Assembly: GCF_001469165.1 (NCBI RefSeq)
Contig: NZ_JABX01000007.1
Span: forward strand, 101,654 to 165,653
Direction: 5' to 3'
DNA: 64,000 nt
From: Thiohalocapsa sp. ML1
GTDB lineage: Bacteria > Pseudomonadota > Gammaproteobacteria > Chromatiales > Chromatiaceae
Numbering within the stretch: the first letter of the stretch is position 1; each line of letters starts with the position of its first letter. This document shows, in pieces, positions 49,001-57,062 of the stretch. The notes beneath the pieces are model-generated. The model was not told where the DNA came from, ran no database searches, and saw nothing but the letters and a program-made list of their open reading frames with translations. Made by a program: the position numbers and the translations under genes.

Positions 49001-49626
49001 ATCTTTTGCAGCACTTCCAGGGCCTGATGGCGCAAGCCTTCAACCTCGATCGGGATTCGGATCTGGCCGAGCTGAGGGTCATTCTGCGCGGCCGTCTCGA
49101 TGGACTCGATCGCTACACGATCGACGCCGATGGCCTGCGGGCCTTCATCCGGCGGCTGACGAAAGACTCGGGGACCGACGAGGAGTGGTTTGCGAACGTC
49201 CTCCTATTCCTCGGGCAAAAGCCGGCAAAGAAGTGGAATGACGCCGATTCGGAAGGGGCAGAATACCGCCTAGCGGAGTTCACGCGCCGAGTCCACGACA
49301 TCGAGACGTTGCGGGTTCACTACGACCGGAACCGGCATGCAACGGATACCGAGTTTGATGTCGTCCTGCTGCGGAGCCTCCGGAAGGGTGGGACAGAGCA
49401 CGAGCAAGTGGTCTTTATCGATCACGCCGCCCGAACGGCCATCAAGACGGTACGTGAGCAGATTTCTGAGCAAATTCGCAACCTACCGGACCCTTCGCTG
49501 AGGTACGCACTGCTCGCCGAACTAACCGAAGAGCTTCTTCAAGCGCGCGAAGACCAGCTACGGTCGACAGCAGACCACGGCTCACTTCAACTGAGCCGGC
49601 AATCCGCTACCCGGGGGAAGGCATGA
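46078..49626 (+). CDS. sspC: Large P-loop ATPase, SspC-like
   Basis: 1182 residues. Walker A is G-P-Y-G-V-G-K-S-T (62-70) and Walker B is L-L-L-V-I-D-E-L-G-K (194-203). The rest is mostly helical with no further domain that I recognise. Its position between a DUF4007 gene and a PAPS-reductase-like gene, with ATGA overlaps on both sides, matches SspC, the ATPase of the phosphorothioation complex. It is the largest gene of the island. Confidence 0.8.
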   Translation: MSLTDHILVNAHYTRSVNLERDSDSPAVVRGYIPTPRALHTLARIADSLDLKRALGAWSLVGPYGVGKSTFAAFLTHLLGAPDSTNTQAAWEVLNAAEPDLAHRFRDPDRPEHGHCGHCVIVLTGSPEPFATRLTEALADGALRYWADRAGRRPAVIDALQRAATAEQPPTTSELMKLVAALQDAIARAGGRGLLLVIDELGKFLEYEARHSGANDIFLLQALAERTGADHGAKLTLLVLLHQSMDQYARGLGDTLRNEWTKVQGRFETIPFIESAEQVLRVVAAAFTHRLDAEQRAGIHAQALDIAERLASADALPKSLTAQSAAELFARCYPLHPLAALLLPLLCQKVAQNERTLFSYLGSLEPYGLGDSLSRLARIGDWILPWQIYEYFIRNQSAAVTDHYTRRRWTEVVTATERLGDAPPEQERLLKSIGLLNIVGAQGGLKASKDVVALCDGPPSTASAAIRQLIAKSVLQYRKFSGEYRVWEGSDFDLDAAVQEQVERAGRFNLASALNKEHALPPILGRRHAIQTGTLRYYLPSFADVDSFRRLPESTDTPRIIFFLIQNEADRARFNDEVLGYFKGADILVACPDADRLRQVIAEVTALERVRREAQALNTDPVAQREYKDRLAVTAAKRREILRALSEDPRAGVWYWRGRALDLATRRDLQSALSRILDEIYHASPTIKNELINRDKPSSQAAAARNRLLAAMLRRESDTDLGIEKFPPERAIYLALLREPGIHRPAAAGDQSWAFSAPTVNGTAGKRAREFRFGPVWQRIAAFMTENEQAPAPFSVLDALLQAPPYGIKRGVLPILYLAGYLVYQDECALFEEGRYIPYLTEEQIERFVRRPGDFAVQSFRIEGLRASLFREYLRLMFEDPQRGTSVLTIARPLAKFMGDLPEYANLTKRVSQTAQRVRSVFAFAKSPHALLFEELPIACGLETLAQDNPDEAALRKFADRLKQALRELKSAFPDLLQHFQGLMAQAFNLDRDSDLAELRVILRGRLDGLDRYTIDADGLRAFIRRLTKDSGTDEEWFANVLLFLGQKPAKKWNDADSEGAEYRLAEFTRRVHDIETLRVHYDRNRHATDTEFDVVLLRSLRKGGTEHEQVVFIDHAARTAIKTVREQISEQIRNLPDPSLRYALLAELTEELLQAREDQLRSTADHGSLQLSRQSATRGKA

Positions 49627-50405
49627 CTGAACAGCAAAGGTCCATTCGTCACGTGCTCGGCCTGTCAGGAGGCAAAGACAGTGCGGCCCTCGCCATTTAC
49701 CTTAAGGACAAGGGCACGGTGCCGGACATGGAGTATTTCTTTTGCGATACTGGCGCCGAGCTTCCCGAGGTCTACGACTTCATCGATCGTATGGAGGATT
49801 ACCTCGGCAAGGAGGTGGCCCGCCTGAACAGCGGGCGCGATTTCGATCATCATCTAAAGATGTACGGCGGCTATTTGCCATCGCCGCGGCAGCGGTGGTG
49901 TACCCGCGTCATGAAGATCGAGCCGTTCGAGCGATTCATTGGCGACGACCCAGCGCTGTCATATATCGGCATCCGTGCCGACGAGAACCGTGAAGGCTAT
50001 ATCAGCACCAAGCGCAACATTAACCCCGTGTTCCCCTTCATTCAGGATGGAATCGGCCGCGAGGACGTTTTTAGGATCCTGGAGGACACGGTGGGTATTC
50101 CAGACTATTACCGATGGCGGAAGCGCTCAGGTTGCTATTTTTGCTTTTTTCAACAACGCGGCGAGTGGCTCGCGTTGCGCCGCGAGCATCCGAAGCTCTT
50201 CGAAGCCGCGATGCGCTATGAGGCAGATAAGGACGGATATACATGGGTCGCCGGTATGACGCTTGACGAGCTCGTTGCCAAGGCCGCGCAATATGAGTCG
50301 TCAGGTTCGACGCGAGAACAAGGTATGTCGTGGCAGGAGTCCCTACGGATAAGCACTCAGGACGACGATGCCGATGCGCAAGCGTGTATAGTTTGCAGTA
50401 ACTAG
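49623..50405 (+). CDS. sspD: PAPS-reductase-like ATP pyrophosphatase, SspD-like
   Basis: 260 residues. PP-loop L-S-G-G-K-D-S (residues 14-20); C93 in R-W-C-T-R-V-M-K; C171-x2-C174 in S-G-C-Y-F-C. These cysteines resemble the Fe-S ligands of DndC/SspD proteins, which activate the DNA backbone with ATP before sulfur insertion. It overlaps sspC by four bases and closes the translationally coupled block. Codon use is more AT-rich than in flanking core genes. A short hairpin ACTAGG/CCTAGT spans the stop codon (50401-50418). Confidence 0.85.
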   Translation: MTEQQRSIRHVLGLSGGKDSAALAIYLKDKGTVPDMEYFFCDTGAELPEVYDFIDRMEDYLGKEVARLNSGRDFDHHLKMYGGYLPSPRQRWCTRVMKIEPFERFIGDDPALSYIGIRADENREGYISTKRNINPVFPFIQDGIGREDVFRILEDTVGIPDYYRWRKRSGCYFCFFQQRGEWLALRREHPKLFEAAMRYEADKDGYTWVAGMTLDELVAKAAQYESSGSTREQGMSWQESLRISTQDDDADAQACIVCSN

Positions 50406-50611
50406 GCGGATTCCTAGTCTCGCTGTAATTTCCAAGGTGGCGGACACGCGGATCGAGCACCTTCCGGCTAAGCCAGAACTAGGAACGTCAACCACCGATT
50501 CGTATCGGAGACTATTCACCTGCGGCTCGCGGTCGTGGCCTGCGAATGAGCCATCGAGTAGTAACAGCAACGTTTTCAAGCCCATTAAACCAAAAGGCGA
50601 GGCGTGCCCAA

Positions 50612-52354
50612 ATGACAAAAGTAGAAATTCCCGCACACGCTGGCAAACTCGTAGCCGCAGTGGCGAGCATTGGCTATGATCCGGAGGTCGCTTTGTGCGA
50701 CCTTATGGACAACTGTGTAGACGCGGGCGCGAAGACCATTCGTGTGCAGTTGGAGGAGCAGTTTAATGACGAAGAGGGAACTACAGACACCGTCGGCCGC
50801 TATATTATCGTTGATGACGGCAGCGGAATGGATGAGCAAGGCCTAAAGAACGCTTTTACGTTGGGAAGTGAACGCGATTACCCCGCCGGTTCACTGGGCA
50901 AGTTCGGCCTTGGCTTGAAGTCCGCTGGGCTTTCTCTGGGAAACAAGCTCGCGTTAGTCAGCAAGCAATCTGATACGAAGCTTTGTTGTGCGGTTCTGGA
51001 GGTGTCCGACATACAGCAATACGGTAAGTATCGCATCGACTTGGGCGATCCTCCCGATCATTACTTGGCCATTTGGGAAACCTTGGCGCCGAACCCGGAT
51101 CACGGTACGCTGCTGATCATCGAAGAGCCGACGGATAGTCAACCTGCCTTCCAGGCCTTCACGACCTACTTCCGGCGGCACGTTTCGAACATCTACCATC
51201 TCTTTTTGTCCCCGGGGGCCGGCGGCGACACGGCGTCACAGCCGATTGCGATCGAGGTCAACGGTACCCCGCTGAGTGGGATTGATCCTTTGTTTCTGGA
51301 GGAAGCGCGGGCGAACGGTTCGATCGGCAATCCTGAAGATTGGGACGGTCGCGACGTGCGGCTCCTGTTGGATGATACGCCCCTATCCTTGGGTGCGGGG
51401 GCGGATGCGATCATCACCGCAACGCATCTGATCCATCCGCCCAGCTTTGCGCCTGTCGGCGGCCAGAAGGAAATGCGGGAACGCTACCAGATCGATGTAG
51501 ATCCATATACGCGGCTGCCCCGGCACGGCTTTTTTGTGTACCGCAATAGGCGCATCATTGTCATGGCGGAACGGTTTTGGGGCTTGGTGTCGAGCCAGAC
51601 ATCGGCATGGGCCTTCAGGGGACGGCTGATGATGGATGAAGGAGCCGACGCAGTGGTGGCGCTCGATGTCAAGAAGCGTCATATCAAGTTGTCCAAAGCC
51701 GCGCGCAGTAATTTGAAAGGCCTAATCGCAAACTACCACAGTAAAAGCGTGGATGCGTGGAAGAACGCAGGAGCGCGTGAGGCCGAGTGGAAGAAGGAGC
51801 GTAAGGACGCAGCCGCGAACGAGAGTATAGTCAATACGCCCGTGTCCGATTTGGACTACACCCCTGGAACCGAAGTCAGCTCGACTGCGGAAATTGAGGC
51901 GCGGCGCCAGCGACAACAGGAGATCGGCCTAGCGACCCTTGCGTCGCTTCAAGACGAGCGTGTTACCAAGGAGAGTATTACGCAAAGAGCACAAGAGAAG
52001 GATCGCGTCATCCCGGTGAGCGGCATGAAGGGAAACGCGATGTGGCTGCCCTACGCTGCGGTCGATCTGGGGGCTGCGGAGACGATGATGAACACGCAGC
52101 ATACGTGGGTCGCGGAAGTCTTGGCTGCCGCGCAGGACGACCCACGGATTACGATTATCTTGTATCAAATGCTGACGATCCTCGCGCGTGCAGAACTGGA
52201 GGTTCGCTCCACCACTTGGCGGGACGTCAAGGCCGATCAGGTCGAGAAGGTGCTCGATCGTTTCCGTCGTAAGGCCAGTACGTTTGGCGAAGATCTCGCG
52301 GAATCCCTTGGCGCCGAGCTCCAGAAGATTTCTGGCTCGGACGTTGGTGACTGA
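50612..52354 (+). CDS. GHKL (Hsp90/MORC/MutL-type) ATPase associated with Ssp modification genes
   Basis: 580 residues from ATG 50612. The Bergerat ATP fold is complete: N-box A-L-C-D-L-M-D-N-C-V-D-A-G-A (27-40), G1 D-D-G-S-G-M (68-73) and G2 G-K-F-G-L-G-L-K-S-A (96-105). A transducer-like beta/alpha region follows to about 385, then a charged coiled region (W-K-K-E-R-K-D; I-E-A-R-R-Q-R-Q-Q-E), and a C-terminal helical domain. It follows sspD after 206 bp without a visible terminator. It probably acts as an ATP-gated clamp or switch with the next gene. It is not SspE-like: no DUF262 or HNH motif is seen. Confidence 0.78.
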   Translation: MTKVEIPAHAGKLVAAVASIGYDPEVALCDLMDNCVDAGAKTIRVQLEEQFNDEEGTTDTVGRYIIVDDGSGMDEQGLKNAFTLGSERDYPAGSLGKFGLGLKSAGLSLGNKLALVSKQSDTKLCCAVLEVSDIQQYGKYRIDLGDPPDHYLAIWETLAPNPDHGTLLIIEEPTDSQPAFQAFTTYFRRHVSNIYHLFLSPGAGGDTASQPIAIEVNGTPLSGIDPLFLEEARANGSIGNPEDWDGRDVRLLLDDTPLSLGAGADAIITATHLIHPPSFAPVGGQKEMRERYQIDVDPYTRLPRHGFFVYRNRRIIVMAERFWGLVSSQTSAWAFRGRLMMDEGADAVVALDVKKRHIKLSKAARSNLKGLIANYHSKSVDAWKNAGAREAEWKKERKDAAANESIVNTPVSDLDYTPGTEVSSTAEIEARRQRQQEIGLATLASLQDERVTKESITQRAQEKDRVIPVSGMKGNAMWLPYAAVDLGAAETMMNTQHTWVAEVLAAAQDDPRITIILYQMLTILARAELEVRSTTWRDVKADQVEKVLDRFRRKASTFGEDLAESLGAELQKISGSDVGD

Positions 52355-52377
52355 AAGGCGGTCGGTGCCAAGTTGCG

Positions 52378-53367
52378 ATGTACGTTCCCGCGGTACATTT
52401 CACGGGGCTGGCGGCAGCGCGCCTAGACGTGACTAAGCGGATTCCCTGGCTATACATCCTGGCAGCTCCCCAGCACAAAGTCCTCTATGTCGGCGAAACC
52501 CATGATCCTTCCGGCTTGATCGTTCGCATTTCGACGCATTTCGGGCCTTTCCTGCAGAGTACTTTTCGGCAGGCGTGCGCCAACGTGGCCGGCCGAAAGT
52601 TGATTAAGCCCCCGTTTCTTGTAGTTGCGGCGAGATTGCCGGTGGAAGAGGATGGCGCAGGGTGGGATGCTAATTCCAAGATCATGCGCTTGCGATTGGA
52701 ATCGCACGTGCATGAACTAGCGGTTCGGCGGTTCGTGGCAGTGAATCCGGGTTGGGTTCTGGTATCGAGTGCGCGAGGATACGGGGCGGATTTGCCAGGG
52801 AGCGCAGATGCGGCGGGCGAGAGCATTTGGGGCGCGTTCGAAACCGCGCTCAAGTTCTTGAGCCCTTTTTCGGTCGTTTCTCCACTGCACGTCGTTTTGC
52901 TGGACTTCGAGCCCCCGCAGGATGAACAGCGAAAAGGGAACCTCGGAAACGCACTGGAGGAAATTGAAACCCGGTTATTCAATTGGGTTGTGCAGACATT
53001 GAACCGGAAGTTCGGGGACCGTTGGTGGAATGAATGTGTGCCTGAGGCGATACGGGTCGAATGCGTCAAGCGGAGGGAGGAGGAACGATGTACCGATACG
53101 CTGCCACCCGAAGCATACTTTTCATTGGTCGATTTCGCACAAATTGTGAAAAAGAACTGGTCGTGTTGCTCTTACGTGGTGGAGGCAATATCAGGTGAGC
53201 AGGGCAAAGACCGAGCCACCGCGTGGATTTCTCGATTAAACGATGTTCGGAAGCTTTGGGCTCACCCCGTCAAGAGACTGTATCGGCAAGCGTCCGCGCG
53301 GGAGATGACACTTGTGTGGGAGTTGCATCGAAAGGTGGACTCCGTTCTAGGGCCGCTAGGATTCTGA
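52378..53367 (+). CDS. GIY-YIG-like nuclease with C-terminal HEPN-like domain
   Basis: 329 residues. The N-terminus has a divergent GIY-YIG core: W-L25-Y26-I27-L, Y37-V38-G39-E-T, Arg50 and H54. The C-terminal third is helical (F-S-L-V-D-F-A-Q-I-V-K-K-N-W) and ends with W-I-S-R-L-N-D-V-R291-K-L-W-A-H296-P, an R-x4-H motif as in HEPN nucleases of the Swt1-like kind. Both assignments are by motif and need structure support. It lies 23 bp after the GHKL gene with the same lower GC, so the two probably form the effector half of the ssp locus. It converges with the next gene. Confidence 0.65.
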   Translation: MYVPAVHFTGLAAARLDVTKRIPWLYILAAPQHKVLYVGETHDPSGLIVRISTHFGPFLQSTFRQACANVAGRKLIKPPFLVVAARLPVEEDGAGWDANSKIMRLRLESHVHELAVRRFVAVNPGWVLVSSARGYGADLPGSADAAGESIWGAFETALKFLSPFSVVSPLHVVLLDFEPPQDEQRKGNLGNALEEIETRLFNWVVQTLNRKFGDRWWNECVPEAIRVECVKRREEERCTDTLPPEAYFSLVDFAQIVKKNWSCCSYVVEAISGEQGKDRATAWISRLNDVRKLWAHPVKRLYRQASAREMTLVWELHRKVDSVLGPLGF

Positions 53368-53418
53368 TGAAACGAGCAGCGCTCAGGGTTCTAGGAGCCG
53401 CGAAGGTAGAGTCCAGCC

Positions 53419-55671
53419 TCAAGTCTCCGGCAGCTCCTTCGCGTACAGCACCGACCATTCGGCCACCTCGCGCACGCAGTCGATGGCGATGCGCTCCGCC
53501 GCGGCCAGCGCGTCCGCGGACCAGGCGCCGATGTCGCTGTCCGGGTCCGCGGTGCAGCCGTCGACGCGCTGCGACAGCGTGGCGAGCTCCAGCCAGCGCC
53601 CGCCGGTGAGCTCGGGCGGGCGGGCGTGCCGATCCGCCGGCCGGCCGCCGAGCAGCCGGCGCAGGTGCTCGGAGCGTTCCGCCAGGCGTCGGCATTCGCT
53701 CTGAAAGCGCAGGCCGCTCAGCGCCGCCACCGCGGCCGGCAGCAGCGCCGCCAGGAACATGAGCCAGGGCGCGGCCAGGTGCGCCGTCGGCGCAATGGAC
53801 GCCGGCAGGGTGCCGCGCAGCTCCCAGGCGACCAGGGCAAGGTCCAGCACCACCACGGCCACCAGCGCGCTGCCCAGGCGCCGTGCGGTCTGCTCGGTGA
53901 ACAGGTCCAGCCGGCGCATGATGCGGGCGTTGTCGGCGTGATAGGCGACTTGGCCTCGCACCCAATGCTCCCGCAGCACGGCGAGCGCCGACGCCGGGCG
54001 CGGGCGCAGCACCCGAACGCGAAGCGTGCCGCCGTTCCAGCCCGGCAGCGTCTCGTCCACGCCGAAGGCGGCCGGCGACACCGAGCGCAGAATCGCCTCG
54101 AACAGCCAGTCCACCGCGCTTTGTCGCGCCACGCGGGATGCGTACTGCGGCGGCGCCGCGGCGGGGGGCTGGAAGCTGCCCGCGAGCGGCAGGTAGAGCA
54201 TGGTCCGCAGCCGCTCGGCGAGGTAGCGATAGTCCACGGCGAGGTCGCTCCATTGCTCGCCGTTGGCGCGCTGGGTGTTGCGGGCGATGAACCAGACGAT
54301 GACGAGCTTGCCGAAGCCGAGTGCCAACAGCGCCGGCACCAGCCAGTCCGGCAGCACCGCCTGCGCATGGCCGGTCGCGGTGGTTGCGGCGAGCGCGGGC
54401 GCTGCCGCATGCCCCGCGTCGGCCGCCCCCTTGAGGATCTGCGCCGCCTCGCTCTGGCCCTGGCCGAGCAGCACCAGCGCCAGGGTCGCGAGCAGCACCG
54501 CGGCCACCGCGAGTCCGTAGCCGAGCACGAAGGCGCCGCGATACAGGCCGCTGTAGTGGTGGTTGAGCCGCCGGGCGCGGTCGCGGTAGACATGGAACGG
54601 GGATGCCTCCGGCGCGAAGCCGCCGTCGCCGCCGTCGCCGCCGTCCTCGGCGCTTGCCCCGGTCCTGGGCCGGGTCCCCAGGCGCTCGCGCAGCGCCCGC
54701 CAGCTCCAGTGCCGGAGGCGGTCCGCGAAGGTCCGGTGCGCCGGCGCCGGCGGTGTTTGCGCCGCGTCGAAGAACTCGGCCAACAGCGGCAGCCCCTCGA
54801 CCGCGACGCCGCCGTCGGTGCGGCTCGCGGCGAGCTCCGGGTCCGCGATGAGCTGCTCCACGAGACGGTCCAGCGTGGCGTCCAGCGCCGCATCCGTCGG
54901 CAGCGGGTCCGCCAGCGCCGAGGCCAGGTCCTGCTCCGGGTCGACGACGCGGATGGATGCATCGCCGGTGTGGATGAACACCACCGGCAGCGCGAAGGCG
55001 AGCGCGGCGGCGATGGTCTCGAGTGTGCCGCCGGCCTTGCCCGCCGCGTCCGGGTCCGCCGCGGCGATGAGCAGATCGACTTGGCGCAGCAGCACCTTGG
55101 ACTGCGCGCGGTAGCCGCGGGCGCGGCGGCGGCGGGCGAGGCGATCGCGCGGGGAGTCCGGCTCGGGGGCCGGCTGCGGGCGGTCGTGCAGGCCGTCCAG
55201 CTCGACGATATAGGCGCAGGCGGCGGCCTGGCGGTCGAATTCCGCCTGGAACCAGTCGTAGCGGCTCGCGCGATAGCGCGCGATGTCGAAGGGCAGCACC
55301 GCCGCCAGCTCGGTGTCGATGCAGGACGCGGCGGCGGCGTGCGGCCCCGCCGTGTCCGCCGTCACCGTCAGCCGCTCCAGCGCCAGCGCCGCGGCGGTGT
55401 CCGCGCCCTCGCAGAGGCCCGTCACCAGCCGCAGCAGCGGCCGCCGCCTGCCGTCGTAGAAGGCCGCCACCAAGGGCTCCGCGGAGGTTGCCAACGGCGT
55501 GCCCGGCGTCAGCGCCGCGAGCCGGTGGCCGAGTCGCGCGAGCACCCGATCGAGCGCGCGGGCGAGGTTGGTCAACTGCGCGCCGTCAATCTCGCGCCGA
55601 CCGGCGAAGCCCAGGCGCAGCACCACGCGCGGGCGCGGGGGCGGGGGGTTGGTGTCTGTGGCGGCCGTCAT
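53419..55671 (-). CDS. SLOG-like nucleotide-sensor protein with four membrane segments (SLATT-like)
   Basis: 750 residues. The N-terminal region (about 17-240) has the SLOG/Rossmann pattern: L-R-L-G-F-A-G-R-R-E-I, L-V-T-G-L-C-E-G-A-D-T-A-A-A-L-A, A-V-L-P-F-D-I-A-R-Y. After a low-complexity Gly/Asp linker, four transmembrane segments occur in two hairpins (about 380-450 and 610-670; for example L-A-V-A-A-V-L-L-A-T-L-A-L-V-L-L and L-V-A-V-V-V-L-D-L-A-L-V-A-W). SLOG domains fused or linked to SLATT membrane modules are predicted to sense nucleotide second messengers and permeabilise membranes in phage defence. It is encoded convergent to the GIY-YIG gene. Confidence 0.68.
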   Translation of the reverse strand: MTAATDTNPPPPRPRVVLRLGFAGRREIDGAQLTNLARALDRVLARLGHRLAALTPGTPLATSAEPLVAAFYDGRRRPLLRLVTGLCEGADTAAALALERLTVTADTAGPHAAAASCIDTELAAVLPFDIARYRASRYDWFQAEFDRQAAACAYIVELDGLHDRPQPAPEPDSPRDRLARRRRARGYRAQSKVLLRQVDLLIAAADPDAAGKAGGTLETIAAALAFALPVVFIHTGDASIRVVDPEQDLASALADPLPTDAALDATLDRLVEQLIADPELAASRTDGGVAVEGLPLLAEFFDAAQTPPAPAHRTFADRLRHWSWRALRERLGTRPRTGASAEDGGDGGDGGFAPEASPFHVYRDRARRLNHHYSGLYRGAFVLGYGLAVAAVLLATLALVLLGQGQSEAAQILKGAADAGHAAAPALAATTATGHAQAVLPDWLVPALLALGFGKLVIVWFIARNTQRANGEQWSDLAVDYRYLAERLRTMLYLPLAGSFQPPAAAPPQYASRVARQSAVDWLFEAILRSVSPAAFGVDETLPGWNGGTLRVRVLRPRPASALAVLREHWVRGQVAYHADNARIMRRLDLFTEQTARRLGSALVAVVVLDLALVAWELRGTLPASIAPTAHLAAPWLMFLAALLPAAVAALSGLRFQSECRRLAERSEHLRRLLGGRPADRHARPPELTGGRWLELATLSQRVDGCTADPDSDIGAWSADALAAAERIAIDCVREVAEWSVLYAKELPET

Positions 55672-55839
55672 GGTACTGCTCCGGTTCGTGCTGATCGGGG
55701 CGGGTCACGACGGGCCCTCACCCGGCTGCCGCGCCCGGTGGCATAGGGTGCACGAAGCTGCGCCCGCGCACCAGACGCGGCGCCAACGCCGAAGCTGCAA
55801 GGGGCTGCCGCTGCGCGGCGCTGCCGCCTATGGCGATGC

Positions 55840-55862
55840 GTGACACCGCGGAGCGGTGGCAC
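55840..55862. repeat. GTGACACCGC palindrome (GGA centre)
   Basis: GTGACACCGC / GCGGTGGCAC around GGA, one mismatch. Similar to 5749-5772 and 56772-56794. Apart from this the 55672-55909 spacer holds nothing recognised. Confidence 0.6.
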
Positions 55863-55909
55863 GAGGCCAGCGGGCGGTGCCACGAGGTTAGACGCCAGCT
55901 CGCGCCAGG

Positions 55910-56356
55910 CTAGACGGCGCCGGGCAGAAAGTCCGGGTCCAGTGCCTGCTCCGCGGTGAACGGGCAGGTCGGCGGGAAGGCCTCCCGCGCCAGCCCGGTC
56001 TCCAGCGCCGCGGCCCGGCGCGCCTTCGGGTAGGCGTAGCCGATGTATTCCGGCACCAGCCGGCAGAGCGACGGACTCTGCCGCAGCAAGGTGTCGAGCT
56101 GGTCGCGCTGCTCGGCGATGGTGCCGGCCCAGCCGGTGGAGCGGGCCTCGGGCTGATGGCGCCACTTGAGCAGGGGTTGCAGCAGCACCTTGAGGCGGCT
56201 CTCCAGCTCGCGTCGCTCGCTCGCGCCCAAGGTCTCGATCTCCTCGGCGATGTGGGCAAGGTCGGCCCGGCCGGTCATGCCGGCGCGCAGCAGCCGCGCC
56301 TGTTCCTCGGTCCAGGCGTGGAAGTCTTGCTCGTAGAGGGTTTCAGCGGCGTTCAT
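55910..56356 (-). CDS. DUF29 family protein
   Basis: 148 residues, all helical, with the DUF29 pattern Y-E-Q-D-F-H-A-W-T-E-E-Q-A-R-L-L-R, I-A-E-E-I-E-T-L-G-A-S-E-R-R-E-L-E-S-R-L and L-L-K-W. DUF29 proteins are common in cyanobacteria and purple bacteria, often in multiple copies near mobile DNA. The function is unknown. The start is the ATG at 56354-56356. Confidence 0.85.
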   Translation of the reverse strand: MNAAETLYEQDFHAWTEEQARLLRAGMTGRADLAHIAEEIETLGASERRELESRLKVLLQPLLKWRHQPEARSTGWAGTIAEQRDQLDTLLRQSPSLCRLVPEYIGYAYPKARRAAALETGLAREAFPPTCPFTAEQALDPDFLPGAV

Positions 56357-56450
56357 GGCGGCGAATCGGACAGCAGCTTGACGGCGCGACTGTGCCATGG
56401 TCCGTGCCGGGATGCACGCTGTCCGCGTGTCTCGGCACGCGTGCCATGGG

Positions 56451-56541
56451 AGAAGAGAAAGCTCGCGCAGAGGCGCAGAGGCGCAGAGGGAAGCACGAGA
56501 AGAGGAAGCTCGCGCAAAGACGCAGAGGCGCAAAGGGAAGA
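56451..56541. repeat. Two direct copies of a GCTCGCGCAGAGGCGCAGAG-type repeat
   Basis: The unit (GAAGCTCGCGCAgAGGCGCAGAGG...AGGGAAG) occurs twice with few differences. It consists largely of an internal AGGCGCAG octamer repeated. Confidence 0.6.
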
Positions 56542-56549
56542 AAGAGCAT

Positions 56550-56665
56550 TGTCTCGTGCCGAGGCTCTGCCTCGGCACGCCTCTTCGCGGCTCTGCCGCC
56601 TCGCGCCGTGCACTGGCGGCAGAGCCGCCGAATTCGGTGCCGAGGCGGAGCCTCGGCACCAGACA
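56550..56665. repeat. ~116-bp foldback element, copy 1
   Basis: The outer part is palindrome GTGCCGAGGC/GCCTCGGCAC on each side and the inner part is GGCTCTGCCGCC/GGCGGCAGAGCC, so the whole element is a nested inverted repeat ending TGTCT...AGACA. Copy 2 lies at 56806-56921. Confidence 0.75.
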
Positions 56666-56771
56666 TCAAGGCCGGCAGAGCCGCTGAAACCCGCGCCGAG
56701 GCGGGGCGCCTCGGCGGCGGACGCAGCGCCCCTATGCACGCCGGCACTCGGCGATCCGCGCCCGGCGATGC

Positions 56772-56794
56772 GTTACACCGCGGAGCGGTGTCAC
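56772..56794. repeat. GTTACACCGC palindrome (GGA centre)
   Basis: GTTACACCGC / GCGGTGTCAC around GGA, located between the two complete foldback elements. Confidence 0.6.
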
Positions 56795-56805
56795 GAGGCC
56801 AGAAT

Positions 56806-56921
56806 TGTCTCGTGCCGAGGCTCTGCCTCGGCACGCCTCTTCGCGGCTCTGCCGCCCCGAGTCGTGCACTGGCGGCAGAGCCGCCGAATTCGGTGCCGAG
56901 GCGGAGCCTCGGCACCAGACA
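56806..56921. repeat. ~116-bp foldback element, copy 2
   Basis: Nearly identical to copy 1 over its full length with the same TGTCT...AGACA ends. A decayed third copy covers 56942-57016 with a partial right arm to 57062. Confidence 0.75.
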
Positions 56922-57062
56922 AGCAGATGCGCCACTGGTCATGTCTCGTGCCGAGGCTCTGACTCGGCATGCCTCTTCGCGGCTCTGCCGCCTGCGCTGC
57001 ATTGGCGGCAGAGCGGCGTCGATCATCAGTCCGACCAGGGTGGCCGCCGAGGCAGAGCCGAC

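Larger units (their letters stand above)
56357..57062. other. Repeat-filled region without genes
   Basis: About 700 bp in which I see only repeats: two ~45-bp direct copies at 56451-56541, two complete and one decayed ~116-bp foldback elements, and a GTTACACCGC palindrome. Reading frames here are by-products of these repeats (several frames give the same peptide motifs). Confidence 0.65.

Noticed and set aside
45161..50405. Assignment as a Dnd (double-strand phosphorothioation) or BREX system
   Set aside because: No DndB, DndD or DndE and no BREX methylase, BrxL or PglZ genes are present; DUF4007-ATPase-PAPS-reductase order fits SspBCD.
50612..52354. Assignment of the GHKL protein as MutL or Hsp90
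   Set aside because: Only the Bergerat ATP fold is shared; the MutL endonuclease and Hsp90 middle-domain signatures are not seen, and the context is a defence locus.
56357..57062. Several overlapping open frames of 60-130 codons
   Set aside because: They run through foldback and direct repeats in several frames and strands, giving the same peptide motifs; none has family character.
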